DNA of 8,126 nucleotides from an uncultured Clostridia bacterium. Lineage in GTDB: Bacteria; Bacillota; Clostridia; Christensenellales; Aristaeellaceae. The stretch spans positions 1 through 8,126 of the forward strand of contig CAKUFA010000056.1 in NCBI GenBank assembly GCA_934647165.1, read 5' to 3'. The notes below the pieces were generated by a model that saw only the letters and a list, made by a program, of their open reading frames with translations, ran no database searches and was not told the origin of the DNA. The position numbers and the translations under genes were made by a program. This document shows, piece by piece, positions 4,874 through 8,126 of the stretch (the first letter of the stretch is position 1; every line of letters starts with the position of its first letter).

Positions 4874-7129
4874 TCATGGCGCATGCAGAAACGTTTCCAC
4901 CGTGTAGCCGTCCGCATCAAAGCGGATGGTTACCGCACCGCGGTTTTCCGTGCCGAAAACACGGCTGTCCGGCAAGCGTTCTTCCGTTGCGACTCGCCGT
5001 TTTTCATCCCCGCAGGATACAACGGTCACCCTCGGCGACACTTGCTTCAGAAAAGCTTCCCCGCTGCTTTGCAGCGATCCGTGGTGCGCCGCTTTCAGGA
5101 TGTCCGCCGCTTCGGCGGCATAGTTTTCATACTTTCCGTCCAGGTCACCGGTGAGCAGCATGCGCGTTCCGTGGGTTTCCAGCAGCAGTGTCAGGCTGGA
5201 CGCATTGGCATCCTGTTCCGGGCGCACGCGGCCTGCTTCCGGCCACAAAACGCGCAGGGTTCCGTTGGGCAGCGTCCACGCATCGCCGCGGCCAACATGG
5301 CGCACTTGCGTGCCTCGGGCCGCCATTTCCTCCACCAGCATCAGCATGTCCGATGTCACCGCCGCGTGCTCCGCGCCCCATGGCAGCAGCAGTTCCTTCA
5401 CCGGGATGTCCTCATCCAGCAGATCACGCAATCCCAGGGCGTGGTCGCGGTGCAGGTGCGTCACCACCAGCGTGTCAATGCCCAGCCGCCTTTGCCGCAA
5501 ATAGGTGGATAGCACGCCGTCTCCTTCGCCGGTGTCAATCACCGTCACCTGCCCATCATCCAGCAGCACAGCCGCGTCCGCGTTGCCAACACTCAACTGA
5601 ATGTATTCCGTGCCCCGTTGCGGCAAGGGAATCAGGGATACTGCCAGCACCGCTGCGCCTGCAAGCAACACCACCGCGCGCCGTTTTACCCGCAGCATGC
5701 GCGCACATCCCAGCAAAATGCATGCCCAGCCAAGAGCCGTCAGTCCATTAGCCTGCGGCACCCATGCCTGAAGGTGCGGCAATGCGTCCGCCGCATGAAT
5801 GATCGCCGTCAGCCCTCTCGTCATCAGCGATGCGGCAAAGCCTGCTGCCATGCCAACCCCGGGGATCCACCCCAGCAGCAGCACCGCCCAATAAACAACA
5901 ATCAGCACCGATGCATAAGGCAGCACCAGCAGGTTGAGCACCATGCCCAGCAGCGGCAGCTTCTGAAACCACCATGCCATGGGCAGCAGCACGCCCGTTT
6001 GCGCCCCAATGGATGCGCAAAGCGCCCGCCAGATCCACTTTGTCCCTTTCCTGCGCGGCTTCCATAGCCGCTCCATCGCCGGGGTCACTGTCATCAGCCC
6101 CAGCACAGCGCCGTAGGTCAGCTGGAAGCCTGCGCTGGTCAGCTGTGCAGGGCACGCAAGCAGCGTTGCACAATAGCACGCGAACCATAGCCACAGCCCG
6201 TTCACCTGCCGGTGCAGTATCCGTCCCAGTTGTGCAAGCAGCAGCAACAGTGCAGCCCGCACCACCGACGCGCTCAGCCCCGTCAAAAAACAGTAGACGG
6301 TCAGCACCGCCGCCATGATGCCCAGGCGTACCCCGGGACGGCAGGCGCCCAGCACACGCAGCAGCAGCCACGCCAACACGCCCACGTGAAAACCGCTGAT
6401 CGTCAGCACATGCGCCACGCCTACGCGGCGGAATGCGTCCGTGTCATCCTCGGGCAAGGCTTCCCTGCTGCCAAGCAGCATGGCCGCGGCATAGTCGCTC
6501 TCATCGCCCATCACCCTGCACAGATAGACCCGCAGACTCGCCCGCCATGCCGCCGCCTGTCCGCGCACGCTCCATGGCTTGCCTGCATCCGTTAGATCCG
6601 TCGCACCGTAAACGCCATGCGTTACACCCTGCCCCAGCAGATATTCCCGAAAGTCAAACCCGCCGGGATTCTGTGCGCCGCCCGGCACATAAACCCGCCC
6701 CGTGAAGCGTACCGCTGTCCCAGGCATCAGCACGCTCCACTGCTCAGCGCCAGGATAACAGCTCCAGTAGCAGCGGCTTGCCAGACGTTCGCCGTTCAGC
6801 TGCACATCTGTTAAATACGTGCGTGCCCGGCCGCGGTCATCCTTGCGCACTTCATCGCAAATCACGCCCTCAATCCGGTAGTCGCCTTCCGGCACCGTAG
6901 ATGGGTGATAGCCGAAGTATCCCAGCACAAATCCCAACGCGCAAAAGCATACGGCCGCTGCCAGGCGGGAAAAACGCCCGTGAAAAAGAAACGCCGCCGC
7001 AATTCCCAGCGCCAGCGCAGCCAGTCCCGGCCACCAGCAAAGCGACGCGCGCCCCAGCAGAATGCCTGCGCTCAGCATCACCGCCAGCAGCGGCAGCACC
7101 CAGCGCCGGTCACGCGCACCCGTCAGCAT
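4874..7129 (-). CDS. comEC: ComEC/Rec2 competence DNA channel with metallo-beta-lactamase domain
   Basis: The 751-residue protein has the full ComEC/Rec2 architecture. It starts with two or three membrane helices (about 11-70), followed by the OB-like DUF4131 region (about 75-190). The Competence channel domain (about 210-480) is multi-helical and carries the hallmark HVLTISGFHVG (240-250). A C-terminal metallo-beta-lactamase domain follows (about 508-745). Its metal motifs are present: THLHRDH (557-563), LLTGD (658-662) and KAAHHGS (679-685), so a nuclease able to degrade the non-transforming strand is plausible. Known function is passage of single-stranded DNA across the membrane during transformation. 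The segment usually read as VGQGD is VGNAD here (514-518). ATG 7129 overlaps the stop of the upstream gene (ATGCTGA), implying translational coupling; a GTG at 7147 would add six residues without a visible RBS. Other competence genes are not in the window. Confidence 0.94.
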   Translation of the reverse strand: MLTGARDRRWVLPLLAVMLSAGILLGRASLCWWPGLAALALGIAAAFLFHGRFSRLAAAVCFCALGFVLGYFGYHPSTVPEGDYRIEGVICDEVRKDDRGRARTYLTDVQLNGERLASRCYWSCYPGAEQWSVLMPGTAVRFTGRVYVPGGAQNPGGFDFREYLLGQGVTHGVYGATDLTDAGKPWSVRGQAAAWRASLRVYLCRVMGDESDYAAAMLLGSREALPEDDTDAFRRVGVAHVLTISGFHVGVLAWLLLRVLGACRPGVRLGIMAAVLTVYCFLTGLSASVVRAALLLLLAQLGRILHRQVNGLWLWFACYCATLLACPAQLTSAGFQLTYGAVLGLMTVTPAMERLWKPRRKGTKWIWRALCASIGAQTGVLLPMAWWFQKLPLLGMVLNLLVLPYASVLIVVYWAVLLLGWIPGVGMAAGFAASLMTRGLTAIIHAADALPHLQAWVPQANGLTALGWACILLGCARMLRVKRRAVVLLAGAAVLAVSLIPLPQRGTEYIQLSVGNADAAVLLDDGQVTVIDTGEGDGVLSTYLRQRRLGIDTLVVTHLHRDHALGLRDLLDEDIPVKELLLPWGAEHAAVTSDMLMLVEEMAARGTQVRHVGRGDAWTLPNGTLRVLWPEAGRVRPEQDANASSLTLLLETHGTRMLLTGDLDGKYENYAAEAADILKAAHHGSLQSSGEAFLKQVSPRVTVVSCGDEKRRVATEERLPDSRVFGTENRGAVTIRFDADGYTVETFLHAP

Positions 7130-7845
7130 TCGTATACATCGCCGCACCGCGCAAGCTTCGCATCCCTGCGGATAGCACGCGCCTGTGCAAGCAGCCCCTC
7201 CGGGTCAATGGCAGGGTTCAGGTGCGTCACCACCAGCTGCCGCGCCTGTGCGTCCACGGCCAGCTGCGCTGCCATGGCCGCTGATAAATGCGGCTTTCCC
7301 GCTTCCCATTTTTCAGCGGGGAACAGCCCGTCCGCTAGCAGCAAATCCGCCTTGTCGGCAAATTCTTTCAGCCACGGCACAGCGTTTGTGTCCCCCGTGT
7401 AGCACAGGGTGGACGTACCGTCCTCCAGGCGCAGCATCAGTGCAGGCACAGGGTGCTTTGCTGCCCAGGTTTTCAGCGTTATGCCGCCCAAGGCAACCGT
7501 CTCCCCCGCATGCAGGTCGTGTAAGCGCACCTGCTGACACTTTCCCAGCGCCGCCCGCACCATGGACGTTTCGTCCACCGGGCCGTATACGTCCAGTTTT
7601 CCTTCCGGCATCACATCCGCCAGGCGAAACATCAGCGGCAGCGCATCGCTGCAATGGTCAAAGTGCCAATGGCTGAACACGAGTGCATGCAGGTGTTCCG
7701 GCGGCGTCAGTGCCGTGAGCGCTGCCAGCGTGCCACAGCCAAGATCGAATTGAACGCGTGTTTCACCGCTTTGAATGAAATATCCGGAGCACGCGCTGCC
7801 AGGCGCGGGGTAGGGACCGTTCATGCCAAGGATGGTCAGGCGCAT
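7123..7845 (-). CDS. Stand-alone metallo-beta-lactamase-fold hydrolase (YhfI/RNase Z-like)
   Basis: The 240-residue soluble protein is a single metallo-beta-lactamase domain of the group that includes RNase Z and Bacillus YhfI. The metal site reads SHWHFDH (58-64: H59, H61, D63, H64) with a further conserved H131, then YTGDT (D152) and THLNP (H208). H186 in KPHLSA fits the family's catalytic loop. The opening LTILGMNGPYPAPGSACSGYFI and FDLGCG match the group. The substrate is unknown; a phosphodiester such as RNA, DNA or a nucleotide is the family expectation. ATG 7845 is preceded by AAGGGAGG at six bases and lies about 20 bases after the predicted transcription start. The open frame continues upstream to 8118, but only through the promoter and the repeat region, so that extension is not real coding. 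It is the first gene of the operon with comEC and holA. Confidence 0.87.
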   Translation of the reverse strand: MRLTILGMNGPYPAPGSACSGYFIQSGETRVQFDLGCGTLAALTALTPPEHLHALVFSHWHFDHCSDALPLMFRLADVMPEGKLDVYGPVDETSMVRAALGKCQQVRLHDLHAGETVALGGITLKTWAAKHPVPALMLRLEDGTSTLCYTGDTNAVPWLKEFADKADLLLADGLFPAEKWEAGKPHLSAAMAAQLAVDAQARQLVVTHLNPAIDPEGLLAQARAIRRDAKLARCGDVYEC

Positions 7846-7865
7846 AAAAAGCCTCCCTTGTTGGT

Positions 7866-7901
7866 TTTCTTCATCATACGCCATTTGCCTGCGCTTGTCC
7901 A
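7866..7901 (-). promoter_or_regulatory. Sigma-A-type promoter of the MBL-comEC-holA operon
   Basis: On the minus strand TGGACA (7901-7896) and TATGAT (7878-7873) are separated by exactly 17 bases, a good housekeeping promoter. The transcript would start near 7866, giving a leader of about 20 bases that contains the RBS CAAGGGAGG (7860-7852) of the first gene. No operator is evident in this short interval. Confidence 0.72.
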
Positions 7902-7930
7902 GTGCCTGGATGATGAAAGGAATATCGCCC

Positions 7931-8126
7931 CCAGGGAACCGCAGAATGGGTTTCGAAAGGGCAGAAAGCCCTTCGCGGGTCAAGGGCGACGCCCTTGTGG
8001 GTCTGGGCAAAGCCCAGCAACCCGCAGGCGAGTTTTGCTGAAAGCGAAAGAGCACAAAGCCAGACCAGGGAACCGCCAGAACGGGTTTCGAAAGGGCAGA
8101 AAGCCCTTCGCGGGTCAAGGGCAGCG
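7931..8126. repeat. 134-bp spaced repeat (REP-like), cut by right edge
   Basis: The block CCAGGGAACCGC through GGGTCAAGGGC occurs at 7931-7987 and again at 8065-8122, with one inserted base and one T/C change. The second copy runs off the window. The 134-base spacing suggests either a tandem unit or two dispersed copies. The 19-base core AGAATGGGTTTCGAAAGGG (7943-7961; AGAACGGG... at 8078-8096) recurs with one or two changes in each arm of the hairpin at 3795-3839. An open frame crosses both copies on the minus strand, but it lies upstream of the operon promoter and has no visible start signal. No transposase or gene is seen in this stretch. Confidence 0.85.
7957..8025. repeat. Cluster of perfect hairpins forming a possible three-way junction
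   Basis: Inside the repeat, AAGGGC (7957-7962) pairs with GCCCTT (7968-7973). CAAGGGC (7981-7987) pairs with GCCCTTG (7991-7997) around GAC. CTGGGC (8003-8008) pairs with GCCCAG (8012-8017) around AAA. An outer stem GCGGGT (7975-7980) with ACCCGC (8020-8025) encloses the last two. The first hairpin is repeated exactly at 8092-8108. The fold is palindromic enough to form on either strand. Whether it acts as RNA, a nuclease barrier or a protein-binding site is not shown by the sequence. Confidence 0.7.

Noticed and set aside
4045..5154. 369-codon plus-strand open frame opposite holA and the comEC end
   Set aside because: It crosses the junction of two well-supported minus-strand genes and has no recognisable motif or good RBS.
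7846..8118. N-terminal 91-residue extension of the MBL hydrolase
   Set aside because: The extension is a translation of the repeat and promoter region. A strong RBS and the conserved fold both begin at 7845.

Overview
The window reads as chromosomal DNA from a GC-rich anaerobic Firmicute, most likely a gut-type Clostridia (Oscillospiraceae-like or a relative). The evidence is AGGAGG-type ribosome binding sites, a Firmicute-type holA/comEC cluster, a clostridial-type 2-keto-3-deoxygluconate kinase, and GC-rich genes separated by AT-rich, repeat-bearing spacers. This placement is inferred from gene content and style, not from a marker gene.

Layout from left to right. Positions 1-100 hold a 22-bp perfect tandem repeat cut by the window edge. 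It is followed by about 300 bases without a convincing gene but rich in small inverted repeats. A plus-strand sugar kinase (kdgK, 407-1495) comes next, closed by a strong intrinsic terminator (1510-1560). A 409-base spacer then carries an extended -10 promoter, a strong Shine-Dalgarno site in front of a four-codon ORF, and several possible hairpins. It leads into a plus-strand MutS2-like ATPase that lacks the Smr nuclease domain (1905-3785). A perfect 20-bp-stem hairpin (3795-3839) separates this gene from a convergent minus-strand operon.

That operon is transcribed from a TGGACA-N17-TATGAT promoter near 7900. Its genes are a stand-alone metallo-beta-lactamase-fold hydrolase of the YhfI/RNase Z-like type (7845-7123), comEC (7129-4874) and holA (4860-3853). 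The first two genes overlap by seven bases and the last two are 13 bases apart, so translational coupling is likely. The proteins concern DNA: ComEC is the transformation channel, HolA the clamp-loader delta subunit, and MutS2 on the facing strand a DNA-structure-binding ATPase. kdgK belongs to hexuronate (pectin) catabolism and is a single-gene unit here.

The right end (7931-8126) holds two copies of a structured repeat 134 bases apart. A 19-base core of this repeat recurs, as an inverted pair, in the hairpin between mutS2 and holA. This dispersed REP-like family and the left-edge 22-bp array are the least explained parts of the window. The genes themselves belong to known families. I see no phage, transposase, CRISPR array, rRNA or tRNA.
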